Assembly (NCBI GenBank): GCA_023853785.1
Contig: JAJIRX010000667.1
Location: 310,001-374,000 of the forward strand
Direction: 5' to 3'
DNA: 64,000 nucleotides
From: Psilocybe azurescens
Lineage: Eukaryota; Basidiomycota; Agaricomycetes; Agaricales; Agrocybaceae
Shown here: piece by piece, positions 22,702 through 35,300 of the stretch
Layout: each line of letters starts with the position of its first letter
How positions within the stretch are numbered: the first letter of the stretch is position 1
The notes under the pieces: generated by a model
Told to the model about the DNA's origin: nothing
What the model saw: only the letters and a program-made list of their open reading frames with translations
Database searches by the model: none
Translations under genes and position numbers: made by a program

Positions 22702-24455
22702 ATGTCTGCCGCTGGCTCTGTGACTACCCCTCCTTCTTACTCTGTGCCCCTGTCTGGCGACGGTGCTGCTCCTGGTGTTGCAGACATTGAGGCTAGTGAA
22801 CCTGGTACCACATCAAATGAGGCGGAGTTACCTGCGTATATGCCTAGTACACGCTCATCTTCAACCTCTCGGAGGAGGGAAAATCCGGAACCAAAGGAGT
22901 TTTCTTACGATGTGAAGAATCGTAAAGGAAAATCTATCGCTATTCTAATTATAATAGCAGAGCGGTCGTATTCAAAACATGTACCGACTTTTCTCCAGGA
23001 CTCGCCTGTCAAGGGAAGAGTCCATCTCAGCCTCGACAAACCAGATGTTATCCAATCCGTCGTCCTTTCTGTAAGTCACCTTGGTTTTACCTGTTTCTGG
23101 CCACTCAAAGTATGTTAGGTTCGAGGTGAATACATCACAGGCGCCAATCCAGACCAACAACTCATTTTCCTCGAGCTTTCACATCCTCTGTGGTCACAAG
23201 CCGATGGAGATCCTCGAAGTAGTAACAATTTCTCTGGAGAGACAAGCTCAAGTCCCCGTAGCCATGTCACATCATCTTCGGTCAGGTTTAGTGGGAAGCT
23301 CGAGGGAGAATATACGTGGCCATTCTCCATAACCCTCCCAAAGGAAGTTAATGTACCTTGTGGGAAAGGTAAACAGCTGCAGACGTTTACTCTCCCTCAA
23401 ACCTTCAATGAGCGACACGCCAAGGGCAGCATTAACTATGAGATATCCCTCAGGATCAATCGTGGCAGATTTCAATCGGACCACAGGTATGGATGTGGGG
23501 GTCCCATCTCTTTCATACAAGACGTTGACATATCTCAGAATTCCCGCAAAGTTTGGATACATTCCGATATCACGACCTCCTCCGTTCCCACCTCTCAGGC
23601 GTGTGTCGTATCAAGAAGGAACGACACTTCTCGGGCCTACCATTGATCCTGAAGGATGGTATTCTGACAATCCTGTGACTATCAAAGGGACATTATTTAA
23701 TAATCGTACGATCCACATTGTGTGCACGGTACGTATCATTTCTCTATCGTTTACGTTCCAGTGTGTTGACTATCACACTTCCCATTGAAGTTATGTTTGG
23801 CCAAGCCTGTCAGTGCATCGCCTTTTATTATTGAAGATATGATGTTGATGATATTTTGTACAGCTATGCTATACCAGAGGTTCTTTGATTCCACTTTGCA
23901 TACGCTTAGAAAGCGATGACTACCAGGCTTTGGATTTACTGTCGACTCCGAAGGCCATAGTGGTTTCACTCAAACGGCGCATCAAATACCAGTCTGATCC
24001 TGAGAGGTTCCTGGGGTCACTTGTCAAAGACACTATTGACTACTCACAACCTGCTGTGTGGTGGCCTTCTTCGGAAGGCATAGAGGATAACGTGGGGCGA
24101 TTTCGATTTTTGAACGGGGAGTTACATCTCAAAGCCGACATGAAACCCACTTCGGGGATTGGGGATTTTGCGATAGAGGTATGTAATCAACGCATTGATA
24201 TTATTGCCACTGTAATGCGACTTCGTCGAATTGATGTTTTCATGATGACTACTGCAGTACTCTGTCGTCCTCTTCCCTTTCAAAACCGTTGGGTTTGAGC
24301 CTTCCATTGACGAGGTTCTCCTGGAGTACCCTGTGGGTATTGTCACATCCTTTTCACATGGACCTAGACCCAGAAAACAAGCACCTCCTGGATATGAAGC
24401 CGATGCACGCCCGTCTATAGATTTTCTGACTTTTGATCGTCCCGCCCCAAATTGA
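22702..24455 (+). CDS. Arrestin-like (N-terminal domain) protein
   Basis: 485-residue arrestin-fold protein without signal peptide or membrane segment. Members of this broad family act as adaptors that link membrane cargo to ubiquitin ligases; no cargo can be inferred. Visible: a disordered Ser/Pro-rich N-terminus, then YDVKNRKGKSIAILIIIAERSYSKHVPTFL in pieces, VKGRVHLSLDKPDVIQSVVLSV, VRGEYITGANPDQQL, YTWPFSITLPKEV and PISRPPPFPPLRRVSYQEGT, with a second beta-sandwich ending in SVVLFPFKTVGFEP and RKQAPPGYE. A PPGYE motif near the end could bind a WW domain (PPxY is the classical form; here it is PPGY). Exons: 22702-23070, 23119-23486, 23539-23728, 23791-23808, 23864-24178, 24258-24455. The 18-nt fourth exon encodes LCLAKP. 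No frame break. Confidence 0.88.
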
Positions 24456-24820
24456 AGCTGGTCGTATCCTGCTGGACAAAACATATCTTTCAGATGCAGC
24501 TTAGCCTTCATTTTCTTGCTCGCATTGACATCGTCGTGCCGAGGATTCTACTTGGTAATCCGATTGTTAGAGCTTAGTATACCTCTTAGTGTATTCTTTA
24601 TTACTGTGATATCTAGTTGTATTTATAGCACATCAACATATCTTGTCGACTTCTGCCCGCGTAGCCAAATACAGGTCCTATTTACTGTGAGCGCCTAATT
24701 CATGACATCCTTTCCTATGTCGACAAATGCGGCATCATAGTACGCAATCGATGGCGGCATTATGAAACCCAGTGTGAGGTTGTAGAGGGTGGGCAGGCAG
24801 GCCATCAGCAAATCCTGGGA

Positions 24821-24913
24821 CGCTACCCAACACTATACAGCGCTATATAGAGGGGGGACCCTTGCTATGACGCGAGGGCACGCTATATAGCAGTGCTATA
24901 TTGTGCTCCGTAG
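24821..24913. repeat. Palindromic CTATATAG element
   Basis: Imperfect inverted repeat: CGCTACCCAACACTATACAG plus CGCTATATAG on the left, and CTATATAGCAGTGCTATATT plus GTGCTCCGTAGCC on the right. The GC-rich loop carries GGGGGGACCC. CGCTATATAG also occurs as a direct repeat on both arms (24841, 24881). It may be a tiny foldback element beside the larger one at 24,932. Confidence 0.5.
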
Positions 24914-24931
24914 CCTCATTTTTGCTAGTCC

Positions 24932-25388
24932 TTTTTTTACGACACCGTCCGAACCGTGTCAGGAAGTTCTTATGTAATCTTCGGAGCTTGAATTATCGTC
25001 GCGTCTAGTAGACGCGACAATACAGATAATTCGAGCCTTTTGAAAGGTATAGCACATTTATTTGGCTCGAATAATAGATGGTTTAAATTTTGTGTGAGAG
25101 GAGGAGTTTTGCGGCAGCTTTCATTCCGGTGCAGACTGAGCAGAAAGGCGCTTACATAATCTTTTGACTTTGCCTTGAGCCGGACGCATGGGTGTCCAGC
25201 ACTTCCACATCTGTTTGAAAGCTCTCAAAAATTTGCACGAATGTTGATTGAAACCTTCTAAAAGTTTCTCTCTCCAAATTGTCTTTATAGATCTTTTCCT
25301 TGTCAAGCAAAGTGAGCGCGATCCTATTTTCAAAGTCCGAAGATTATATAACAACTTTCTGACACGGTTCGGAGGGCGTGGTAAAAAA
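24932..25388. mobile_element. Non-autonomous DNA element (MITE-like) with about 53-bp inverted repeats
   Basis: The left arm 24932-24985 and the reverse complement of 25336-25388 both read TTTTTTAC.AC.CC.TCCGAACCGTGTCAG followed by AAGTT.TTAT.TAATCTTCGGA, with a few mismatches. The roughly 350-bp interior has no coding gene. A second, near-perfect palindrome (GTCGCGTCTA/TAGACGCGAC, about 24,998-25,018) lies just inside the left arm. No clear target-site duplication is visible, so exact ends and superfamily are uncertain. Confidence 0.65.
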
Positions 25389-25752
25389 CAGACTTCATAT
25401 ATCGTGAGCCGTAGGGCACATCACATATATCGAAGTCTGTCTAGGAGAGACTACATTTTGCCCTATTTTTAGCAAAAAAATCAGGATTTGCTGATAAGTC
25501 ATGGCTTCCACTAGCTTACTCCGCAACGATGTACATTGGCATTAAAGTGCGAATCATATCCAGTCAAAATCGGTCTTAGTCATTAATGCCAAGAGTGTTG
25601 GTCGAGCCCTCCAATCTGACCTCAGATCTGAGCAATGGGATGGAGACTCAGGAGAGACCCCGGTCATGTGCACAGTGGCAATGCAACTCTCCGGCCCGCT
25701 AACCGATAAATCTTGAATGAAATTTGTTGAAAGCGTTACAAGGGAGGTGACG
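25389..25752. other. Intergenic region upstream of the exoribonuclease gene
   Basis: 364 bp with no recognised feature; presumed promoter. Confidence 0.3.
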
Positions 25753-28647
25753 ATGCATCAACATTGCCTTCGCTCAAGTCTTTCTTATTGCGCTGATACT
25801 GCCAGAAGGAGCGTTCTCGGAGATGTACGTCGTAATATCTCCAAAGCTGCTGTGTCACGTCCGAAGGAAAGCTCTTCAAAAAAAAGCATCGGATGGCCGA
25901 ACCAAGCCTCAGCGACCTCGGGCACAGGTTGAAAGGAAGAAAGCTGCCCCAGTCCAACAACCCATGAAAGATGCACTATACGAGGCAAAGAAACTTTTGG
26001 AACCCGCATTGGACGAGACTGGAGATTTGGCGCAGCAGATAGCTGTAGAAGAGGACGAAGATGCTGCAGAAACTACTTTTTACCCGGCACATTCGTTGAA
26101 ATTAGAAAGTGCGTGCTTCTTTACTGGTTTTGGATTTCCGTCGTATTAAGTGCTTTCATACTTAATGTGTTCAGGAATGAAGTAGCCGTTCAAGGGATTG
26201 TCCTAGCGGAGACGATTCAGGACCATAGATATCACGTCTGGACCCTTACTACCAAAGGCCTGGTCATCGACCATTTCCGTGCGGATGTATACTTTACTAT
26301 CCCAAATCTTATATCTGCATCCCTCGCTGAACGTTGCGGCTACGGCGTACCAACTCCAGAAAACAACATTGCACGCGTGGAAGCTCTCAAGAAATTGCGA
26401 GCATTGGTTTCCAAAGTCGACAGGCATGCTGCGGGCATGCAACAACGACCGACTAATGTCTACGTGGAGGTTATGGCAAGCGACCCCAAGAAATGGACAA
26501 CGACAACTGTCGCTTATGTTACAAATCTACTATATGAACGTCCTGCTTTTATGGACTACTATATGACACACAAGATGCTCATGGATCAACCGCTTTACTA
26601 CATTGCGAACCCAGGATACCTCAAAAACCAGGGGTTTTCTGTGCGGCCACGACGGGAAATAGAAGAAATTGAAGAGGTGACGAAGAATATCCATAGGCAC
26701 CGTTCCGGCGTGCCTTCGCCTTACCAGAAGTTTGTCTCCAAAGCGCAAAGGGTAGTTAAGCAGTATACTGAGAGAAGGGATACCGGGGCTATCAGCCAGG
26801 AACGAATTGCAGTGAAGTGGGATGATGAAGACCGATTATTCATCAATTTCCTCCTCCGCTCACTACAACCACATCAATCCAATCAATTAGATCCTTACAC
26901 ACTGGGACGTACGGAGCTCGTTAGAGCAATACTCAAGCCTACCAAACCTGTTAACGACAACTTAACACATGAACTTCTCATCCGGCTAGGCATTATCGCT
27001 CCATGGCAGGACCTTCACGAATTCATTCCCTCTCTTAATCCTTGGGGAGATTTTTCAAACAAAAATACTATCGAAACCGAAGCGGCGGACATCTTGAAGG
27101 CCTCATACGCATCGAAAGCAAGAGCAGGTTCTGTACTCGGTCCTATGGATTTCTTACCTTCGGATCCTCTGGAGTCTGTTCGACATGATTTCGGAAATGC
27201 TCGAGTTTTTGTCATCGATGATCTGAGTGCGAAAGAACTCGATGACGGTGTGTCTGTCGAACGTATACCCTCCGAACCTGAGAACCACTGGGTTCATGTC
27301 CACGTCGCCGATCCAGCCAGCCTCATACATCCAAACCACGCTTTGGCCAGGTTGGCACGTGAGCGAGGCACATCCTACTATCTCGCTCAGAAAACGATAC
27401 CCCTCTTTCCAGCGGAACTAGTTCATAATCCCAAGTATTCGTTGTCGTTACAATCCAAGAATGGGGAACCTTCTCGTGTCATGTCGTTCAGCATGAAACT
27501 TGATGGATACGGCAATATTTTGGACTATAAAGTACGGGCTGGACTAATTCGCAACGTCAGAAAAATAAGTTACGACGAAGTTGATCTTGCCCTCGGTAAT
27601 GGTCTGATGAAGAAATGGTTCCCATTCGGCGGCACAGACAAGTTCGTGTCTGAACCATCGCTCAACGATCGCGACTTTGCGGACCTCCGGATCTTGCAGA
27701 ACTTAGCACACGTCCAAGTAGCCAAACGTGTGGAGAAGAACATTGTGAATTTCGACCAGGAGTTCAGCGGTGTCGAGTGGAACACCATTATTCCGCCTGA
27801 CATTATCAGCCCGAGTTTGGGGAGCAGCATTTACCATGGGTTCCCAGATATGACCTACCATGTGTATAAATCTGCCGACATGGATTCCGGATCGCGTGGT
27901 ATGGTATCAGAGATGATGAAGCTGGCAAATCGTACCGCGTCTCGAGTACTCCTAGAACATAATGTCCCTGCTATACGACGGTGTATGGATCCCCCTATCT
28001 TCAGTAGCCCTGAAGTCGAGCAGGAAATCATGGATATGCGTTCGACGAACGGATATGCGCCAATCCAGGATATCGTCAAGCGTCTTGAACTCAACCCAGT
28101 CGGCACGTTCTCCCTGGATCCAAAGCAGCATTGGGCACTTGGAGTTGGAAAAGGAGAGGGATACGTTCGTGCGACCTCGCCACTGCGCCGGTTCGAAGAT
28201 ATCGTCTGTCATTGGCAACTTCATCACATCCTGTTAGGCTCGAAGTCCCGATTGCCGTTCTCTGCCGCCGAGATGGAGAGCGTGCTCGCGGATGTGGATA
28301 TTTCGAGCAAAGCACAAGCAAAAGTTAACAAGAGCAACGGCCTCTTCTACTCGCTCATGCACATCAAGCGATTCGCGGACGATATTGAAAGAGGCGTTCA
28401 AAACACTGACACGAACCCGCTGGCTTCAATGAGGGCGTGGACAAAACATCTTCCTAGACTATACTCGAATACCTCCGAGATGAACATAGCAGTTCATTTG
28501 CCGGAGTTGGGCATTACGGCGCAAGTGGAAGACTTCCCATTCAACATGAAAAATGTCCCCGTTGGCACTGAGCTTCGCGTCAAGTACAAGTCAGTTGATC
28601 TGGGAATTAAGAGGACAAAGTTATTCGTCACCCTCGAAGAATCATGA
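25753..28647 (+). CDS. Mitochondrial RNase II-family 3'-5' exoribonuclease (DSS1/CYT-4 type)
   Basis: RNB-domain exoribonuclease; fungal relatives (yeast Dss1, Neurospora CYT-4) degrade and process mitochondrial RNA. The catalytic Asp cluster is seen as FVIDDLSAKELDDGVSVE, with HVHVADPASLI, GTSYYLAQKTIPLFP, GLIRNVRKISYDEVD, GSRGMVSEMMKLANRTAS and YVRATSPLRRFEDIVCHWQLH, all typical of RNB. The N-terminus starting at 25753 is basic and Ser/Arg-rich (RRSVLGDVRRNISKAAVSR), as expected of a mitochondrial presequence. Exon 1 ends at 26108 and exon 2 starts at 26175. Two frame faults: an A8 run at about 25,878 is one base long, and the first exon-2 codon needs GGG for GG at 26,174. With both changes the coding length is 943 codons. 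An alternative start in the second frame at 25823 would remove the first fault. Confidence 0.88.
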
Positions 28648-28834
28648 TCGGTGCCTTGTCTATGACCCCGCGATAGACCTAGGAAATAATAATTTATTTG
28701 TCGTATAATATTGTGCTATAGATGTATGATCCTACGTAGATACCTAATAACCCCAACTTATTATCTCGCATGACGCTATGTAGAGAACTCTTGGAATATC
28801 TGTAGAAAGTCAGATGTCGTCTTCGAAGAATGTG

Positions 28835-30457
28835 TCATTCGAAGATGTGCGGTATCAAAGACGACCACTCCACGACTCGATAGGCCTCTGGCGGAAGGTC
28901 ACGTAGTGTGGTGAATGCCTCGATCAAGAGTGCAAGGCGCGCAATAACATACACCGGGACGCCGGCTGTTATTATTAAGAAGAAGACGACTTTGATAACC
29001 ATTGCGACTTTGATCCATCGACGCGTTTCCGAATTAAACTTTTCTATGTATGTCACCACATGATCCCAGGTTTGATCCACAAAGCAGAGTTGAGCCATAA
29101 GCATGATCAAGGAAGCGGCTATCCAGGCAACGACGACGATGGATGATACCCGCCAAATCATGAGTTCTGTGAAGGATGGGAAATTGAAGTGCCAAGCTAT
29201 GCAGTGGATGGCACCAAAAACAAGGCCCATGATAGAAACTAATATCGACATCGTAGTCCCATCCGTGAGTGCGACTGGAAGCGCATAGAAGACGGACACT
29301 CGGTCAAGGTGAACAAGGCTTCCGGACGTCGTCAACATGCTCATCTCTTGCACATCCATCATCGTAGCCAAAACAAAGTCTTTGGGCCAGACAAAAAGTA
29401 TTTTGTATGCGAGGCTGGGAGTCTTGTTGTTGTCGTTTTGGGGAGGTTTATAGCCGCGATCTTGATCAGATACTACTTATTCAAGTTAGCCGAGTCTTTG
29501 CCTGGAAGTGAGAGAATGCTCACTGCCATCATCGTCGGCGTCATGGCCATGGAGCTGAACATTTAAAAGTTGCTTGTTTTCATCTGTCATTATATCCATT
29601 CTCAGTTTTTGACCCCCCCCAGCGTGCACCGAGCTGACCTTGTCTGTATATATCTTCCTCCGCAGGTTCTAGATATATGGGAATAGGAACTTGCACATTG
29701 AAAGGCTTCTTTCGCCAGCCGATATACATGGCACCATTAAGAACTCCTAATGCAATGGTGGCAATCTCGAGTTGCGTGACAACCAGGTCTTGAGTATATC
29801 TTGCGAAGGCCTGAATAACGAACCAGGTCACTTGTATAGTGACAAGGCCTTTCGCGAGTCCATCAGACTTGCTTTTGTCCTCGATTGCTTCTTTAGTGAG
29901 TGTTGGGTGGTCAAGCGTAATGCGATGGACACATTTTTCCAACATATCAAATGAAAGCACCCCGAGGAAATTCGTCCCGTCGTAAAGAGTGAAGCCACCC
30001 ATTTGTAATAGATAGCCATGCTCAATAGTCCATCCTGTTTCATAGAATGTGGTTGGCCAAAGATGCGCGACAACATATGAGCATAAAAAGGCGTACCTTC
30101 GAATCGGTCTGCCACCTTCTGAGCGCCGTATCGTTGCTTCATAGCCCAGAGGATGACCAGCTCTGGCGCAATTATTGCCCAGGCCATATATCGCACGCGC
30201 AGTAATCTCTTGCTCCATTTTGTGGCTTCCTGTCGTGGGACATTCGGATGAACGGAAAGCCAAGAACAGGCAAACGTAGTCAGAAGACAATCCCAGATGA
30301 TATTCCAAAGCGAGCGAGTTGCGAAGGCAGGGTCAACAACTGCTGTAAAGGATGGATGTGATCCGCTGAGGATCTTAGTATCAAGAGTGGAAGCGAGAGG
30401 GACGGCGACTGCCCCTCTACGAAACAGGTGATAAAGAAGATATAGAGCGAACAACAT
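28835..30457 (-). CDS. Multi-pass membrane protein, agaricomycete 'RSLWNIIW' family
   Basis: About 502 residues in three exons (30457-30097, 30034-29524, 29472-28835). The N-terminus is hydrophobic (MLFALYLLYHLF) and then come the family hallmarks RSLWNIIWDCLLTTFACSW, SVHPNVP, AWAIIAPELVILWAMKQRYGA, a WTIEHGYLLQMGGF block, and SDGLAKGLVTIQVTWFVIQ. C-terminal membrane helices follow (TMSILVSIMGLVFGAIHCIAW, VVVAWIAASLIMLMAQLCF, KVVFFLIITAGVPVYVIARLALL), ending RDLPPEAYRVVEWSSLIPHI. This large family is expanded in mushrooms and its function is unknown to me. A C8 run on the plus strand (29613-29620) is one base too long and breaks the frame between GARWGG and QKLRM. The last intron (29523-29473) has a perfect CTAAC branch site. 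Confidence 0.82.
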
Positions 30458-32357
30458 GAGAAGATTTTCAGGACGCTACGTCTTCGTCCAGTATATATAG
30501 AGTTTTCTTGCACCATTCCGACCTCGTCTTCGACACCATTGAAGAGCCTGTGCTGGGGCAAAAATATCCAAGGCGTCTACGCGTATGTTTAGACCTGATG
30601 ACCGAGAGGCTAAAGTTGTTCTGCTTTGCTGGTATTCAGAAGGCAGTGAGAATCAATGAGGCTTTAATTTCAGTTTCATTCAATCGCGTCGCACCGATAG
30701 CGTGCATGCTGTAGAAAGACACGTTCAGCTGCGTGCATTCAAAAACCACAGCATTTGTTGTCGAAGTATCCCAATATACAGATGGGATCTTGTAGGCAAC
30801 AGGCATAAATCAATTAAATTTCAACCACGACGCAGAGGTACCGGTCGAATATGTTGGCTGACCTGGCTCAAGATAGACGAATTTGAGGATTCAATGTCAA
30901 TACGATAGTCATTCTTACCCAGTACCAGGGAGTCTCTGAAACACGAGAGTTGGGCGCCAAGTTGACTCTGAATGCCCGTCTTCCACAAGTCTCCGGCTGT
31001 CAACATCCTCCACAGGACTGATAGGAGTTGTATATTGACCTGAAACATCGTTTCTGCCTTGTGTAACCGGCATGGAGAAAAGCGTGGTGACCATTGTTTT
31101 TGCACAGGTTTAGTGGAGTTATCGGCTTGATCTGTCCTGAAAATGCGAAGTTTATTATGTCATTCGCATATTTGCTGGGTGAGACTAACTGAAGCTTCGT
31201 CAAGAATCAAGATAATGTTGTCAAGAAGTTCAGTTTTCATCGAGTAGAAGGTCATGCTAAAGGGCCTCAAGAGTTTTTTTTTCTGAGCTAGACAGGTATC
31301 CAGACTTCAATTTGTACAATCTCGAAGGCAACCATAGCAGATTCAAAACGAGGTCAAAGGTCAGAACAAAGAAAGAGAACGATGTCGGAGTAAGCAGCAG
31401 TCAAGCCCAAGTGCGGCATTTACCGAGTCCTGACAAGAGGCCCTCGATCCTCTTACAATAATACATCCAACGTTCGTTTGAGCCTCCAGAAGTGCAATGA
31501 CATTGGACAGCATACCGCATCTTTTCCTCCTTTCAAAAAATTATTATTCACATCACAGGCCAGGATTATTGACAGTGCCGACGTTTCATTTGAACGCCGA
31601 CTTTGCGACCGTCTTCGACTTAGATAGTTTACACAAGTTTCCCACCAGGTCGCTTAGTTTGCTTCCGCTCACTCTCTTTCAAATACATGTGCCGTTATAT
31701 TCTTGTGTCGGTTCTTCTGCACCAAAAAAACACGGCTTGCCGAAAGCGCATCATGCACCATTCACAGAGTTCTATGGGCGACACCACTTCCAGAGAAAGA
31801 AAAACCAGATCCAGCGACGAGGTTATCATTTGAGAAAGAGGAAAAACAGACAGATTCCAAGTTTCAGAGAATAGTCACAAACTGTTCCAGACGGTAGAAT
31901 ATCTGCTTCCACTCGTCTGCAGATTAAGCAATTTATGCCAGTGTTGGTGAGACATTGTGCACTGCTGAATGCGCCTTGATCAAAGTCTCCATCTCGGTGC
32001 TGTGCTTTATACTGCTTTATACGATAAGTAAAAAGTCAATTATCCACTGTAAAAGAGTTTAGGCGGTAGTGGCACGTGGGAAAGACATAGAGAGGTTGGA
32101 GAGAGTGGTCCAAAAGAGGGGCCTGGTGGCTGTGCCGTGTCTGGATAATACAGTGCCTGACATATGCGCCCGCACCTTTTTGACGATTTCATCTGGAGCG
32201 TACTCCACTACCCCGCCTTACGACTTTTACGAATAGCATCACGATCGCAAATGGACTGAGCCCACTTCTATGAGCTAATATCACTTTAACTCTATCATAT
32301 TATCCGATTCAACCAACTGCAACTTCATTTCCGACACACTCGACTTCAACCATTATC
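30458..32357. other. Intergenic region
   Basis: 1.9 kb between divergent genes. Open frames such as 31497-31874 show no domain, signal or codon pattern I would defend. The last 150 bp before 32,358 is probably the kelch gene promoter and leader. No repeat was recognised. Confidence 0.35.
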
Positions 32358-35300
32358 ATGCGTTCAAATGTCCTATGGAATCTCTCCTTTCTTTTGCTAC
32401 CTCAGTATTTGGTTTATCAGGCTCTAGCGTTTGACCCCCTCCCAAGGTGAGTTGACTGCTTCTTTATCTAGCAAACTGTTCTCAATCAACGCCACAGATG
32501 GGGTCAGGCCACGGTTGTGATCAACGATGCTCTCTTCATCTTTGGAGGGAAAACAGACGAATTCAACTCATTTTCGTATACCTCAGCACCCAATACTAAT
32601 GACCTACTCTATCTTTCACTGTCCTCCCCATTCAATGCTTCTATACCTCCTTGGAATCTTGTCAGCAGTTCAACCAATAGATCCACTTCTCAGGGGCCAG
32701 CGCTTGCATGGAGCACGCTCTCTGCTCTCAATACATCGACCATCCTTCTATTCGGTGGTCAACCAGGGCCCAACTCGCCAACAGTGATCACCGACGTTGC
32801 TGACTCTGCAGAACTGTTGGACGTCTTCTCGCGTCTGGCTCCAAACTGGATTCCAGAACCTCTTTCCTGGGCAGGCGAACCCATTCGGCGTATACGCCAC
32901 TCAGCGGTTACAGCTCCATCTGGCTTGGTATTCATTTTTGGCGGAGAGAAAGCAGACGGGTCACAAAACGCGTTTTCCGACCATTATGTATTCGATCCAA
33001 ACGCTCTAACCTTCACGCTCCTACCCTCAGACAGCGCACCTCCAGATCTATACGGACATGCATCCATAATCCTTTCCGACGGCCGTATACTGGTATTCGG
33101 CGGTTTCTGCCAGTCATTGGGAGTTTTGCTTCCATTCTCTACAATATGGATTCTCGATACAAAACAGGCCAACTTTACATGGACAGTTATCGAACTCATA
33201 GAGACGAACGTTCCTTCTCCCAGGATGGCGTTTGTCGCCGTCCTCATTTCTGGAGGAAAGATCATCATACACGGTGGAAGCGATGCCAACCTTCAAAATA
33301 ACTTTCCCGATGGATGGGTTCTAGACACGACGCAGAGTCCCATGACTTGGACCCCAATAGGTGCATTGTCGCAGCTAGGACCTCGCCGCGACCATTTCGG
33401 GGTATCTGCAGGAGATCAGGTTATATTCGGCTTCGGTATGTCTTCCCGTACCTGTTTCTCTACAACGCATCTAATTTCTGTGGTTATCAGGGTATACAAA
33501 CAGTGGACCGGCTCCAGCACCCTTACAAGTTTTCAATCCTTCTAGTGGCAGCTTTTCTCCAACCTACACACCTCCCCCAGACAATTCAATCACACAAACG
33601 CTGCCCATACCTTCTCAAACGACCAAGTCTGTCCCACCCACCAGTGCTGGCTCGACCACCGATGGCGTCCATGCCACCTCTACTTCGGATCCCAATAACC
33701 CAGGAGGAGGAGGGGATGGCAAACCTAATGACAGCAGCGCCACGAATCGCACCACTGCCATTGCTGTTGGCACAGTTTTTGCAGTCGTGGGCCTCGTGCT
33801 GATTGGACTTGGAGTCGCATATTATGTGCGAAGAAAACACCGGGACAGAGAGGGCGAGCACCAGTTCATGGCCCTCGGTGGAGATGACGACGATGCAAGC
33901 GACAGCCCACACCTCGATGGCCCGATCCCCGTTGCCGGCATGCACCATGAAATGGGCGAAACTCGTGGTGCCCGTGGAATCCTGAGCACATTGGGCATCG
34001 CCGGTGCGCTTAGTGCAGCCACGAAGATGCGCAGCATGCGTACTGAACCACAGCGCCGAGATATGCTCGCGGACGAAGACACTCGAAGTTTCGGGGAGTG
34101 GTATAATGCACGGAAGAGGGAGGGCAGAGGTGGCAGCTCGTGGTCGTTGTTGAACGTGTTCGGTGGTGGAACACCACGCTTGCGCAGCCGAGAAGCGAGC
34201 ACGACTGGGCGCAGCACGCCGTGGAGAGAGAAGCAGGATCCGTTCTCGGATGGCGCGGCGTCGATGAGGGACGAGGAGACTGGATTCGTTGGCGCTGCTG
34301 CTATCGGTTCGAGGCCCCGTGCTACACGCGAGTCGAGCTACGCCAGCTATGCGAGTTCGAGGTACCGCGACCCATTCGTTGATACCATCCAGGAAGAGAA
34401 CAGGCCTGGTTTCTCGCCAACCGAATTATACGAAGAGTATTCGGATTCTGGTCACGATCATCCGACTGTGCGGCAGGTTACAGCGCCGACTCTTCCGGCT
34501 ATCAGCACAGTCCTCCCGTTGTCACATCAAGTGAACCAGACGTTGAGTCCTCTCTCGGAGCGCACATCCCAGAGCAGCTTCCTCCACCCATCTGGATCAT
34601 CGCAGGCCCATTCAAGTGAGAATTTTCCTAGTCCATTCTCAGGCGTAATGTCGCAGGCGACGTCTATGACCTCAATCCACCCTACCACACCCAACTCCCC
34701 CAAGACCACGTCTATCATCGGCGCCTCCGATCCGACACTTCTCCAGACGAATCAGCCGATGAGGAGGAGCGACTCGTGGTGGTCTAGGTTCTCACGTTCG
34801 AGTTTCCTGGACCGCAGAGCGAGCAATGCAGGGCGGACGTCGTACGATATCCGGGACCCGAATCCTGCACCGAGGCTTGGAGCCATCGAAGAAGGGAGCT
34901 TGCACACCGACCGGAGCTCGCCTGGCAGTGCGGAGCAGAAGGCACTCGACGCTGCGGCTGCGGCTGCCGTCGCCGCCACCGCCGCCACCGCTGCTGCACA
35001 GAAGAACGCTTCGGGTTCTGGCTCAGCTTCGCGAGGTAATTCCGGTGGGCCGAAGGTGTATGGCGCTGATGGACACGGCAAGTCGATGTCGTCTCTGCGC
35101 ACGGCTGACTCGGAGGCGATCGAGCGGATGGCGGGGACAATGGATGTTGTGCAGAGAGTCAAGGAGAGGAGTAAACGGGGCTCGGGGAGCGCGAGCTCTG
35201 TGGGCGGGCTGAGCTTTGATACACAGGGCTCGGTGTCGGAGGTTGGAGAAGATGTGCACATGAGGATCGTCGCGTCGCCGGACAACGACGCTCCTGCTAC

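Noticed and set aside
26113..26174. N-terminal extension MLLYWFWISVVLSAFIL of the exoribonuclease as a membrane anchor
   Set aside because: This is translation of the intron between 26108 and 26175; donor GTGCGT and acceptor TTCAG are clear.
28835..30457. G-protein-coupled receptor annotation for the membrane protein
   Set aside because: The RSLWNIIW family motifs identify an uncharacterised mushroom family; no receptor signature is present.
31497..31874. 125-codon plus-strand open frame
   Set aside because: Composition is not protein-like and nothing is recognisable; overlapping frames are equally open.
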